Shown here piece by piece: positions 1 to 8,090 of a stretch of DNA of 64,000 nt. Under the pieces are notes generated by a model. It was not told where the DNA came from, ran no database searches, and saw nothing but the letters and a program-made list of their open reading frames with translations. Position 1 is the stretch's first letter. Each line of letters starts with the position of its first letter. The DNA comes from Lactobacillus melliventris (GTDB lineage Bacteria; Bacillota; Bacilli; Lactobacillales; Lactobacillaceae). The DNA is taken from positions 48,144 through 112,143 of the forward strand of contig NZ_JAAEEB010000005.1 of assembly GCF_013346935.1 (NCBI RefSeq), read 5' to 3'. The translations under genes and the position numbers were made by a program.

Positions 1-518
1 CGTTTGCCTTTTGGGCAGCACATACTAAGCATAAGCACTGGTATGTCTCACGCTCTGGTAAAATTGTGCTGGCAATCATCAGGTCATTCCCAGAAATTGT
101 TTTGGCCTTGATGTTTATTAAAGCTGTAGGTCCAGGATCGGCAGCCGGTGTTTTGGCCTTGGGTTTTCACTCAGTAGGAATGCTCGCCAAGCTCTTTTCT
201 GAAGCAATTGAGAACTTGGATGATGGCCCTAACGAAGCAGTCACTGCGGTTGGTGGTTCAAAAACAAATATTATTATGTTTTCTACTCTGCCTAATCTGA
301 TGCCTGCTCTTATTTCAAACACCTTATACCGGTTTGACGTTTCAATTCGGTCCGCTTCTATTTTAGGCTTAGTTGGAGCCGGTGGTATCGGTTATCCGTT
401 AATTATTGCGCTGCAATATCGCCAGTGGAACCGTGTTGGTATCATTTTATTAGGTATCATTATTATGGTTGTTGTAATTGACTGGATTTCAGGCTGGATT
501 CGGAAGAAATTAGTATAA
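1..518 (+). CDS. phnE: Phosphonate ABC transporter permease, 3' part
   Basis: The reading frame is open from base 3 at the window edge, so this is the C-terminal part of a larger protein (about 171 residues visible). It is a hydrophobic inner-membrane permease of the binding-protein-dependent ABC class. The stretch containing FPEIVLALMF, then EAIENLDDGPNEAVTAVGG (the cytoplasmic EAA-like loop that docks on the ATPase) and the closing GLVGAGGIGYPL segment are characteristic of PhnE, which imports phosphonates or phosphite with PhnC (ATPase) and PhnD (binding protein). Those partners would lie to the left, outside the window. Family assignment is confident; the true substrate is not visible from sequence. 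Confidence 0.88.
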   Translation, partial: FAFWAAHTKHKHWYVSRSGKIVLAIIRSFPEIVLALMFIKAVGPGSAAGVLALGFHSVGMLAKLFSEAIENLDDGPNEAVTAVGGSKTNIIMFSTLPNLMPALISNTLYRFDVSIRSASILGLVGAGGIGYPLIIALQYRQWNRVGIILLGIIIMVVVIDWISGWIRKKLV

Positions 519-538
519 AATGCAAATATAACAAATGG

Positions 539-577
539 TGAATCAAGTTGGTAACTAGCAACTTGATTCATTTTTTT
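539..577 (+). terminator. Rho-independent terminator after phnE
   Basis: A perfect 12-bp inverted repeat (539-550 with 559-570) with an 8-nt loop is followed by seven Ts. The T-run overlaps the stop codon of the convergent tag gene. Confidence 0.9.
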
Positions 578-1142
578 AGCCGTGATATTTAAATGGGCAA
601 TTTTCAAGGTGATCGTTAATTAAGCCTACGCTTTGTAAGAAAGAATAAATAATTACGGGACCCACAAAAGTAAAGCCGTCTTTTTTCATCTGCTTTGCTA
701 GTTCTTGTGCAATCTTGTTGGTCGTTGGTACTTCAGCACTTGTTTGGGGATGATGAATAATGGGTGTAGGAATAAACTTTTGCAAATAATGCGCGAAACT
801 ACCGTATTTGGCATCAATAATTAACAGAGCGCGAGCATTGGTAACTGCCGCCGCAATTTTTCTTTGATTGCGGATAATTGCCTTGTTCTGCAGTAAGCGA
901 GTTTGGTCCAGCGCACTCATTTGAGCAACTTCTTCTGGAATAAAGTTGTGAAAAGCCTGCTTAAAGCTTAAACGTTTATGCAAAACAGTGGACCAGCTGA
1001 GTCCGGACTGAAACAGTTCTAGTACCAGCATTTCAAATAAATAGCGTTCGTCTAAATTTAGTTTGCCCCATTCGTGATCGTGGTATTCTCTAACTAAAGC
1101 ATCATCATGGTCACTCCAGGGGCAGCGAGTGATATCATTCAT
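576..1142 (-). CDS. tag: DNA-3-methyladenine glycosylase I
   Basis: Base-excision repair enzyme that removes 3-methyladenine from alkylated DNA. The 188-residue length is normal for Tag. The N-terminus RCPWSDHDDALVREYHDHEW supplies the conserved Cys and His zinc ligands and the substrate-pocket motif, LELFQSGLSWSTVL is the helix-hairpin-helix region, and the C-terminus HLENCPFKYHG carries the remaining zinc ligands. The start was placed at the ATG at 1142 because AAGGAG lies about 8 nt upstream; a longer reading to 1190 has no ribosome binding site. The gene is monocistronic and convergent with phnE, sharing its terminator region. Confidence 0.92.
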   Translation of the reverse strand: MNDITRCPWSDHDDALVREYHDHEWGKLNLDERYLFEMLVLELFQSGLSWSTVLHKRLSFKQAFHNFIPEEVAQMSALDQTRLLQNKAIIRNQRKIAAAVTNARALLIIDAKYGSFAHYLQKFIPTPIIHHPQTSAEVPTTNKIAQELAKQMKKDGFTFVGPVIIYSFLQSVGLINDHLENCPFKYHG

Positions 1143-1330
1143 TTTTATTCTCCTTAAATATATCTTAGCGTTCATAAATAAATACGCCAAAAGTTTTCTA
1201 TCCTTTTTAAAATAATTTGACTAGTAACTTTTAATTATTTTCTTTTTCCTAAAATATTAGAAACTTTGTCCTCAAAAAGTGCAATAGTAGTTTTTTTGGT
1301 ATAATATATATTGAACTTTAGGAGGAAACC

Positions 1331-1816
1331 ATGGAGAAGTTAGAAATAGTAACTTTGGCCGATGACTTGGCCGCAAATCAAGAGAGTATTTTAAATAAAG
1401 AAACGGATTTTGACGCCGAGGCAGTTTATCGTGTAATTGATAATTTGCACGTATTGCATAAGCCAATAAAAGAATACTTCGGCATGACTCAGGAAGAGTA
1501 TTATGACACTGAAAGTGATCATAAACTGACTTTGATTAAATTATCAGAGCAGTTAACCGATTTACATGATCGGATTTTAACTAACCACGTTGACGGTTTT
1601 GTTGACAAGAATGAAATCAACTTGACTTATAATCATGAAAATCCTTATGAAGATGGATTTTACAATGATATAGTAGACTTTCACGTTGTTAGTTACAGCT
1701 TAAAAGTAATTGGAGCCGTTGAAGAGGTAGCGCCAAAAACATTACAAGGAGTTTTGTCTAAGGATGCACTTCTGTCAATTGGTTTAGCGGCACACGCTTT
1801 AGAAAAAAGTTTATAA
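1331..1816 (+). CDS. Conserved hypothetical acidic protein
   Basis: A 161-residue soluble, acidic protein with no signal peptide or membrane segment. It is rich in Asp and Glu, appears mostly helical, and contains LHDRILTNHVDGFVDKNEI near the middle. I do not recognise a family. It has its own promoter: an extended -10 (TGGTATAAT) ends at 1305, and AGGAGG lies 5-6 nt before the ATG. It ends in a terminator at 1821-1854, so it is a single-gene transcript. Confidence 0.7.
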   Translation: MEKLEIVTLADDLAANQESILNKETDFDAEAVYRVIDNLHVLHKPIKEYFGMTQEEYYDTESDHKLTLIKLSEQLTDLHDRILTNHVDGFVDKNEINLTYNHENPYEDGFYNDIVDFHVVSYSLKVIGAVEEVAPKTLQGVLSKDALLSIGLAAHALEKSL

Positions 1817-1820
1817 TTTT

Positions 1821-1854
1821 AGAGCTGAAACATGTGTGTTCAGCTCTTTTTCTT
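1821..1854 (+). terminator. Rho-independent terminator just before the next start codon
   Basis: Nine-bp inverted repeat AGAGCTGAA / TTCAGCTCT with a 9-nt loop, followed by a T-rich run. It ends only about 18 nt before the start codon of the metallophosphoesterase gene at 1872. Confidence 0.8.
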
Positions 1855-1871
1855 TCTGCTTGAGGCAAAAA

Positions 1872-3269
1872 ATGGGTGTTTTTAAGTATGCTAAAGGATT
1901 AGCTGATAAAATAAACGGGGCTAAGCTGCATTCCTTATTTAAGAAAAAAGATACACAGCTTGATCCCATGCAAGACTATTTGACAGTAGGAGAATATCAC
2001 GTTGATGGTGAACAAAGAACTCCCAATGATCAACCTTATACCTTGACTGTCTATCAAGATGAAGAAAAGGTGTTGCACCAGGCATTGAGCTTGGAAAGCA
2101 CGGATAAGTTAGAGCCTGAATATGTGCGCAGGTATAGTCCTGAACTGCAGCGTTATCGCGCTTTTGTCAACCGTAAAACCGGCAGGCGTTACGTGGTAGA
2201 AGAATATCTCGACCGCTTTATTGAAAGAGTAAAAGGCCGCATTCGTACAGGGAAAAATTCTGTGAATGTGAGTGTCATTACGGACACTCATTATAAGGAC
2301 CGTAACAGTATGGACTTTTATGGTTGGAATGGTCTGACACATGTTAATGAATTTTCTTATCTTGATGATTCCGGTCTTCTTAGTTTAAAAGTTCATTTAG
2401 GCGACTGGATCGATGGCTCTGATACCGGCTTTTTGGGCGAAAGTGAGTTAACTAAACTGCGTGATTCTTTTAAATCAGATAAGGTGCCTTATATTTTAAT
2501 TAAAGGAAATCACGATGAAAATGATAAATTCGATGAACATCATGATTTAAGGGCTTCTTTTCCTGAAAATGAATTTGAAGGAATTATGTGGCCTGCTATG
2601 TATCAGCAAGATGGCATCCATTATATTTCCCGCCAGCACGGTGTTTGTTACTATGATGTGGATGACTTGCGCTTTATTTCTGTTAATACTTCAGACTTGC
2701 CCTATTATCTGGATGCACAAGGCAGAAAAAAATATGATGCTAAACTCACTTTGGCTGTGAGGGAAGATCAAATAGAAGAAATTATTGAAATTCTGGAGCA
2801 GTCATCGAATAAGCAAATTATCTTGATGAGTCATGCCAATCCCATCAATCGTAAGGGTTCAAACGCATTAAAGTACAACGGTCGTTCACTGCATGAACTG
2901 CTGGTAGCTTTTAATCAAGGTGAAAAAGGAGAGATGCATTCCAGCTTTGGGCTGCCTCCTGAATTTCGTTTGGCAAATGAGTTTGATTTTACTAATGTAA
3001 AAAATGCCCGCATTATTGCCTACTTCTGCGGCCACAGACATAGAGAAGATCAGTACCGGATTAACGGAATCCAGTATATCTTGTTTAACTGTTCTGCACT
3101 GATGGGTCCTAATCACGCCTTGACCACCAAATACAATAAAAATTGGAAAAGGCAAATTGACCACCAAACCGAATTTGCCGGTTATATTGTAAACATTGAT
3201 TTACAAAGACACTATATTCAGACCTTCGGTTATGGTGCTGCCAGCAAACGCAGAATCTTTTATATTTAG
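1872..3269 (+). CDS. Calcineurin-like metallophosphoesterase
   Basis: A 465-residue cytoplasmic metal-dependent phosphoesterase. The five metallophos blocks are present in order: DTHYKD (block I, D-x-H), HLGDWIDG (GDxxD), KGNHDEND (GNHD), MSHANP (H) and FCGHRH (GHxH). They supply the dinuclear metal site. About 90 residues precede the catalytic domain. The start at 1872 was chosen because TTGAGG lies about 6 nt upstream; an upstream ATG at 1836 lies inside the preceding terminator hairpin. The substrate is unknown, as this superfamily covers nucleotides, phosphoproteins and phospholipids. The short distance from the terminator suggests expression by readthrough or a promoter inside the previous gene. 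Confidence 0.82.
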   Translation: MGVFKYAKGLADKINGAKLHSLFKKKDTQLDPMQDYLTVGEYHVDGEQRTPNDQPYTLTVYQDEEKVLHQALSLESTDKLEPEYVRRYSPELQRYRAFVNRKTGRRYVVEEYLDRFIERVKGRIRTGKNSVNVSVITDTHYKDRNSMDFYGWNGLTHVNEFSYLDDSGLLSLKVHLGDWIDGSDTGFLGESELTKLRDSFKSDKVPYILIKGNHDENDKFDEHHDLRASFPENEFEGIMWPAMYQQDGIHYISRQHGVCYYDVDDLRFISVNTSDLPYYLDAQGRKKYDAKLTLAVREDQIEEIIEILEQSSNKQIILMSHANPINRKGSNALKYNGRSLHELLVAFNQGEKGEMHSSFGLPPEFRLANEFDFTNVKNARIIAYFCGHRHREDQYRINGIQYILFNCSALMGPNHALTTKYNKNWKRQIDHQTEFAGYIVNIDLQRHYIQTFGYGAASKRRIFYI

Positions 3270-3280
3270 TAAAGTCGCGA

Positions 3281-3318
3281 CGGGCAATTTGGAAATTGCC
3301 CGGTTCTTAGCATATAAT
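3281..3318 (+). promoter_or_regulatory. asnB promoter with overlapping inverted repeat
   Basis: A 10-bp perfect inverted repeat (CGGGCAATTT / AAATTGCCCG, 3281-3302) has no T-run after it, so it is not a normal terminator. It overlaps the -35 region of a promoter whose -10 is TATAAT at 3313-3318. The position suggests an operator, but no regulator for it is identified. Confidence 0.5.
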
Positions 3319-3378
3319 GGAAAAGTTAAAATGAAGACAAAAATATACAAAGTAAGACAAATTAAGGGAAGTTAAGCA

Positions 3379-5328
3379 ATGTGCGGAATTGTTGCATTCT
3401 ATAATCCAGAAATAAATGATAAGCAAGCTGCTATCGGTAAAATGATGGCGGCAATGAAGCATCGTGGTCCTGATTCAGATGGTTTTTATACCAATGACAA
3501 AATTGCTTTAGGGTTTCGGAGACTGTCAATCATTGATTTACGTGGCGGCAGTCAGCCAATCTACAATGAAGATAAAACGAAGGCGATTATCTTTAACGGT
3601 GAAATTTATAACTTCCAGCCTTTAAGAGAAGAACTGCTTGCGGCAGGTCATACATTTACCACTAAGTCCGATACGGAAGTGCTTTTGCATGGTTTTGAAG
3701 AATGGGGTATGGCTGGCCTGCTCAAAAGAATTAGGGGCATGTTTGCCTTTATTATTTGGGATGATAAGACCCAGACAATGTATGGTGCCCGCGACTTTTT
3801 TGGTATTAAGCCGCTGTATTACAGCAATGAAAATGGTCATTTGATCATGGGCTCAGAAATTAAAAGCTTTCTGGCACTGCCCGGCTTTAAACGGCGTTTA
3901 AATATTGAGGCTGTTAAACCGTATTTGATGAATCAGTATAATGACCTGCATGAGACTTTCTTTAAGGGTATTTACAGGTTTCCTGCCGGTCACTGGTTCG
4001 AATACAAAGATGGCTTAATGAAAACCCACCAATACTGGGACGCCGAGTACAAAGCCAATACTTTAAGTTTTGAAGAAACCGTTAATAAGATTAACGAAGA
4101 CCTGCATGAGTCAGTTAAACTGCACCATATCGCGGATGTTCCTGTCGGTGCCTTCTTATCCGAAGGGGTCGATTCCAGCTATATCACCAGTATTTTAAAT
4201 CCAGATGACGTCTTTTCAATTTCGTTTGATGATGCCACTTATGATGAGGCATCAAAGGCCAAGGCGTTAGCAGAGATCAAAGGCTGGAACTTCTTTTCCG
4301 ACAAGGTTAAAGCCGATGAAGCGATGCATGACTTTCCGGAGATGCAGTATCATATGGATGAACCGGATGCCAATCCGTCAATTATCCCGTTGTGGTACTT
4401 GTGCAAGATGGCGCGAAAGCACGTCACTGTCGCGTTGTCTGGTGAAGGTGCAGATGAATTGTTTGCAGGGTATGTCAATTACGGGATGCACACGCATAAC
4501 AGTATTATTAAGGCCTTTACTTCACAGTGCAAGAAATTGCCTAAGAATACAAAGGTTAAGTTGGCGCGCAGAATTAAGAAAATGCCGAATTTCCCGGGGA
4601 AGGTGCACCTGTATACCAACTTAGCTGAGCCAAGTGAATTTTACGTTGGCCAATCGGTTATTTATGACATGGATTACCCGACAATCTTCTCTTCTGAAGA
4701 TGCTAACAGCATCTTAAAGCCGTCTTACCGGAATAAACTAACTGTTAATGGGATTTACCAAAGCGACTTTAAGAAGGTCAAAAATCTCGATAACGTCCGG
4801 CAAATGCAGTACATTGATCTGCATCACTTTATGCTTAATGATATTGAACAAAAGGCAGATAAGATTTCTATGGCACATTCGCTGGAATTGCGGGTACCAT
4901 ATCTTGATAAAAAGGTGGCTGAAAGGGCAAATTCAATTCCTACCGATTATCTAGTTAATAAGCATGATACTAAATATGCTTTACGCAAGGCTTCAGAAAA
5001 AGTTTTACCAGCTGAATGGGCTAAACGGCCAAAGCTAGGTTTTCCTACCCCAATCAAAGAATGGCTGCAAGAACCTCGTTTTTATAAGCAGGTACGCGAA
5101 CTGTTCAGTGAAGACTTTGTTCAGGACATCTTTGAACAAGATAAAATTTTAGACTTACTTGATGAAAACTATAAAGGCGATGGTTCTCATCGCAGACAGA
5201 TTTGGACAATTTATACGTTCTTAGTTTGGTATAAACTATTCTTTGTTGATTATGAAGGTACGGTTGCCAAATACCAGCGTGTTCAACCAGAAGTAGCCGA
5301 TTTGATTAAACAAGGCAAATTGGTTTAA
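3379..5328 (+). CDS. asnB: AsnB-type glutamine-hydrolysing amidotransferase
   Basis: A 649-residue two-domain enzyme. The N-terminal class II glutaminase domain begins MCGIVAFYNPE, with Cys2 as nucleophile, and has NGEIYNF near residue 73. The C-terminal synthetase domain carries the PP-loop near residue 260 as SEGVDSSYI; the usual sequence is SGGxDSS, so the second residue is Glu. The family transfers ammonia from glutamine to an adenylated carboxylate. The next gene, 19 bp downstream, is a D-aspartate ligase. In Lactococcus lactis the homologue AsnH amidates the D-Asp cross-bridge of peptidoglycan. I therefore infer a cell-wall D-Asp amidation role; ordinary L-asparagine synthesis remains possible. 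Confidence 0.88.
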   Translation: MCGIVAFYNPEINDKQAAIGKMMAAMKHRGPDSDGFYTNDKIALGFRRLSIIDLRGGSQPIYNEDKTKAIIFNGEIYNFQPLREELLAAGHTFTTKSDTEVLLHGFEEWGMAGLLKRIRGMFAFIIWDDKTQTMYGARDFFGIKPLYYSNENGHLIMGSEIKSFLALPGFKRRLNIEAVKPYLMNQYNDLHETFFKGIYRFPAGHWFEYKDGLMKTHQYWDAEYKANTLSFEETVNKINEDLHESVKLHHIADVPVGAFLSEGVDSSYITSILNPDDVFSISFDDATYDEASKAKALAEIKGWNFFSDKVKADEAMHDFPEMQYHMDEPDANPSIIPLWYLCKMARKHVTVALSGEGADELFAGYVNYGMHTHNSIIKAFTSQCKKLPKNTKVKLARRIKKMPNFPGKVHLYTNLAEPSEFYVGQSVIYDMDYPTIFSSEDANSILKPSYRNKLTVNGIYQSDFKKVKNLDNVRQMQYIDLHHFMLNDIEQKADKISMAHSLELRVPYLDKKVAERANSIPTDYLVNKHDTKYALRKASEKVLPAEWAKRPKLGFPTPIKEWLQEPRFYKQVRELFSEDFVQDIFEQDKILDLLDENYKGDGSHRRQIWTIYTFLVWYKLFFVDYEGTVAKYQRVQPEVADLIKQGKLV

Positions 5329-5347
5329 TGAGGAGCAGAATTTATTA

Positions 5348-6604
5348 ATGAAACGAAACTTTACACCAATTTTACTTGGTAGTGACATTAATGTTTACGG
5401 CATGGCCCGATCGTTTAACGAGGCTTATGGTATTAGCGTGAAAGCACTGGCTGACAGCCAGCTGGCAGCAACGCGTTATTCTAAAATTGTTAGTGTGGAA
5501 CTGCACCAGGGTTTTAGTGAAGATCCCACTTTTATTGAAGTAATGCGCAAGCAAATGAAACTCTACCAAGACCATGAAGAACCGGTGATTTTGATTTCAT
5601 GCGGAGATGGTTATTCGGAACTGCTTGCTAAACACAAAGAAGAACTAGAGCAGGTATTTGTTGTACCTTACGTGGACTACGACCTCTTACAAAAATTAAT
5701 TTCAAAAGAAAACTTTTATCAAATTGCGGAAAAGTATGGTCTGCCGTACCCTAAGACTAAAATTGTGACTATGGCAGATTACAAGGCAGAAAATTATTTG
5801 GAACTGCCTTTTGGCTACCCAATGGAGCTTAAGCCGGAAGATCCGGTATCCTGGCTTGATGTGCAATTTGAAGGTCGCAAAAAGGCTTTTACCATTCATA
5901 ATGAAACTGAATTGCGCGACATTGTCACAAAAATCTATGAAAATGGCTACAAAGAAGATTTAATTCTGCAGGACTTCATTCCCGGTGATGATTCCAACAT
6001 GCGGGTGTTAAATGCCTATGTTGATAAGGATCATCATGTTAAGATGATGTGTATGGGTCACCCTTTGCTGGAAGATCCCACACCTCAGTCAATTGGCAAT
6101 TATATGGCGATTTTACCTGATTATGATGAAAAGCTGTACGAGCAGGTTGAAGCATTTTTGGAAAAAATCAATTACACGGGGATGGCCAACTTTGACATTA
6201 AATATGATGCCCGCGATGGTAAATATAAGTTCTTTGAAATTAATTTGCGTCAGGGCCGTTCAAGTTTCTATGTGACCCTTAATGGTTATAATCTAGCCAA
6301 ATGGTACGTGGACGATTATGTTTACGATTCACTGCAGGACAAGGAACCAATCTACGGTAACAAATTAAAGTCAAAGCATGAACTGTGGCTGGGTATTCCG
6401 GTGAGCGTGTTCAAAGAATATGCCGTGGACAATGAAGCTAAACAGATGGCCGAAGAACTGATTCATGAAGGGCGCTATGGTACAACTGTCTTTTATGATC
6501 AGGATCGTAATTTTAAGCGGTGGTTGCTTTTGAAATACATGTTTCATAATTATAAAGGACGCTACCAAAAGTATTACCAGGAAAATAAGGGCCAGTTCTT
6601 TTAG
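5348..6604 (+). CDS. aslA: D-aspartate ligase for peptidoglycan cross-bridge
   Basis: A 418-residue ATP-grasp ligase closely resembling the Enterococcus faecium/L. lactis enzyme that attaches D-Asp to the epsilon-amino group of L-Lys in the peptidoglycan precursor. Characteristic segments are PILLGSDINVYGMARSF at the N-terminus, ISCGDGYSELL, KTKIVTM, LQDFIPGDDSNMRVLNAYV, and FEINLRQGRSSFYVTLNG, which carries the metal- and ATP-binding residues. It is cytoplasmic and co-transcribed with the upstream amidotransferase. The pair makes sense in a Lys-D-Asp/D-Asn type wall, as in this group of lactobacilli. A strong terminator follows at 6628. Confidence 0.88.
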   Translation: MKRNFTPILLGSDINVYGMARSFNEAYGISVKALADSQLAATRYSKIVSVELHQGFSEDPTFIEVMRKQMKLYQDHEEPVILISCGDGYSELLAKHKEELEQVFVVPYVDYDLLQKLISKENFYQIAEKYGLPYPKTKIVTMADYKAENYLELPFGYPMELKPEDPVSWLDVQFEGRKKAFTIHNETELRDIVTKIYENGYKEDLILQDFIPGDDSNMRVLNAYVDKDHHVKMMCMGHPLLEDPTPQSIGNYMAILPDYDEKLYEQVEAFLEKINYTGMANFDIKYDARDGKYKFFEINLRQGRSSFYVTLNGYNLAKWYVDDYVYDSLQDKEPIYGNKLKSKHELWLGIPVSVFKEYAVDNEAKQMAEELIHEGRYGTTVFYDQDRNFKRWLLLKYMFHNYKGRYQKYYQENKGQFF

Positions 6605-6627
6605 GCCTGTTTCCATTGCATAATAAC

Positions 6628-6666
6628 AAAGATGATTGCAGCAAGACAGCTGTGATCATCTTTTTA
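6628..6666 (+). terminator. Terminator of the asnB-aslA operon
   Basis: Long imperfect hairpin (AAAGATGATTGCAGC with GCTGTGATCATCTTT) ending in a T-run. Confidence 0.8.
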
Positions 6667-6774
6667 GATAAAAACTATCTTTTTTACCCAGTTAGTTATT
6701 AGCTTTGGGGTGTTCTTTTTTAATACTTCTTGCTAAACTGGTAAATGGAATCTAAAAAAGAAAGGACTGAATAA

Positions 6775-7995
6775 ATGAAACTTAAACACGGATCTAATGA
6801 AGAAACAGAAATTAAGCTGCGTTGGCTACTACTGGGGGAACTGGCCACGTGGATTGGGTCAAGTTTTGTTTGGCCCTTAACTTCGGTTTATTTAAACAAG
6901 CAATTACACATCAGCCTTTCTGTAATAGGGGTTGTTTTATTTTGCAATTGTGCCAGCAATGTCTTAGGCTCATTTTTAGCCGGGCGCTTATACGACCGCC
7001 TGAACCCCTACCCGCTAATTGTTACTGGGTTAGGCCTTGATGCGCTGGTTCTGTTTATGATGGCATTCTTTCACGGCTGGCCGGAATATTGGATATGGCT
7101 GATTATGACGGGCTGTATCAGTGGCTGGAACGGCACGCTGATTAATTCAATTGCGACGAGTTTGCGTAAATATTCAGGACGTTACGTTTTTAATTTGATT
7201 TATTTTGCGCAAAACGTGGGTACTGTCACTGGTACTCTGCTTGTCGGTTATCTCTATGATTTTTCAATTGAATTTTTATTTATTCTGGCAGCATCTTTAT
7301 TTGCCATTGCTTGCGTCAACGCGGCTATTCATTACCGCCCGATCAGCACTTTTCACCAAAACCGTAAAAAGAATGGTGTTAAAAAGAATGCACAATCCAA
7401 GGCGATTCCTATGCCAAAATATAACGTGATGTTGATGGTCGGATTTTTGGTTTCTTTGGCTGTGACCTGGTTAATGTATATGAACTGGGAGTCCAACCTG
7501 TCGGTTTACATGGTGTCTTTGGGAATACCTTTCCACATGTATAGTTTGCTATGGACCTTCAATGGTGCCATCATAGTTACTGTCCAGGTAATTTTGGCAC
7601 GTTTTCCCCATATTTTTAAAAATCTGTTTCAGCAAATTATTTTTGGTACGATCATGTTCGCAATCTCTTTTGCCACATTGATTTTTGCCAAGGACTTTGC
7701 CCACTTTGCACTGTCAATGTTTGTGCTGACGTTAGGTGAAGCGACAGCTTTTCCTGCCGTTCCTGCTTACATTAACTATTTATCCCCCGCAACCAGTAAG
7801 GGTAAATACCAGGGTGAAATTAATGTTGCCCGCGGGATTGGTCAGGCCTTTGGCCCCTTATTTGGCGGTATGGTAATTGATCGTGCGGGTTATATTCCGT
7901 TTTTCATAATTGCTGCCTGTGGTATTTTTCTGATGGTGCTAATGTTATTGCCCCTTCACGCAAAGTTGCGTAAACATATCACACTTTATAAATGA
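6775..7995 (+). CDS. Major facilitator superfamily transporter
   Basis: A 406-residue polytopic membrane protein with about 12 hydrophobic segments. The MFS signature lies in the loop between TM2 and TM3, seen as GRLYDRLNPYP, with a second copy near the C-terminal half (GGMVIDRAGYIP). A charged central loop (NRKKNGVKKNAQSK) separates the two six-helix bundles. AAAGGA lies before the ATG. It resembles multidrug-efflux-type MFS proteins, but the substrate cannot be read from sequence. It is a single gene, bounded by the terminator at 6628 upstream and a promoter region before pepO downstream. Confidence 0.82.
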   Translation: MKLKHGSNEETEIKLRWLLLGELATWIGSSFVWPLTSVYLNKQLHISLSVIGVVLFCNCASNVLGSFLAGRLYDRLNPYPLIVTGLGLDALVLFMMAFFHGWPEYWIWLIMTGCISGWNGTLINSIATSLRKYSGRYVFNLIYFAQNVGTVTGTLLVGYLYDFSIEFLFILAASLFAIACVNAAIHYRPISTFHQNRKKNGVKKNAQSKAIPMPKYNVMLMVGFLVSLAVTWLMYMNWESNLSVYMVSLGIPFHMYSLLWTFNGAIIVTVQVILARFPHIFKNLFQQIIFGTIMFAISFATLIFAKDFAHFALSMFVLTLGEATAFPAVPAYINYLSPATSKGKYQGEINVARGIGQAFGPLFGGMVIDRAGYIPFFIIAACGIFLMVLMLLPLHAKLRKHITLYK

Positions 7996-8090
7996 TTTTG
8001 TAAAGGCTTTTTAATATTAACGGTTTAATTAAAATGATAAGATTAATTTAGTCTATTTTTAATTTAGATATAAAAGGGAGGACTTTCTGA

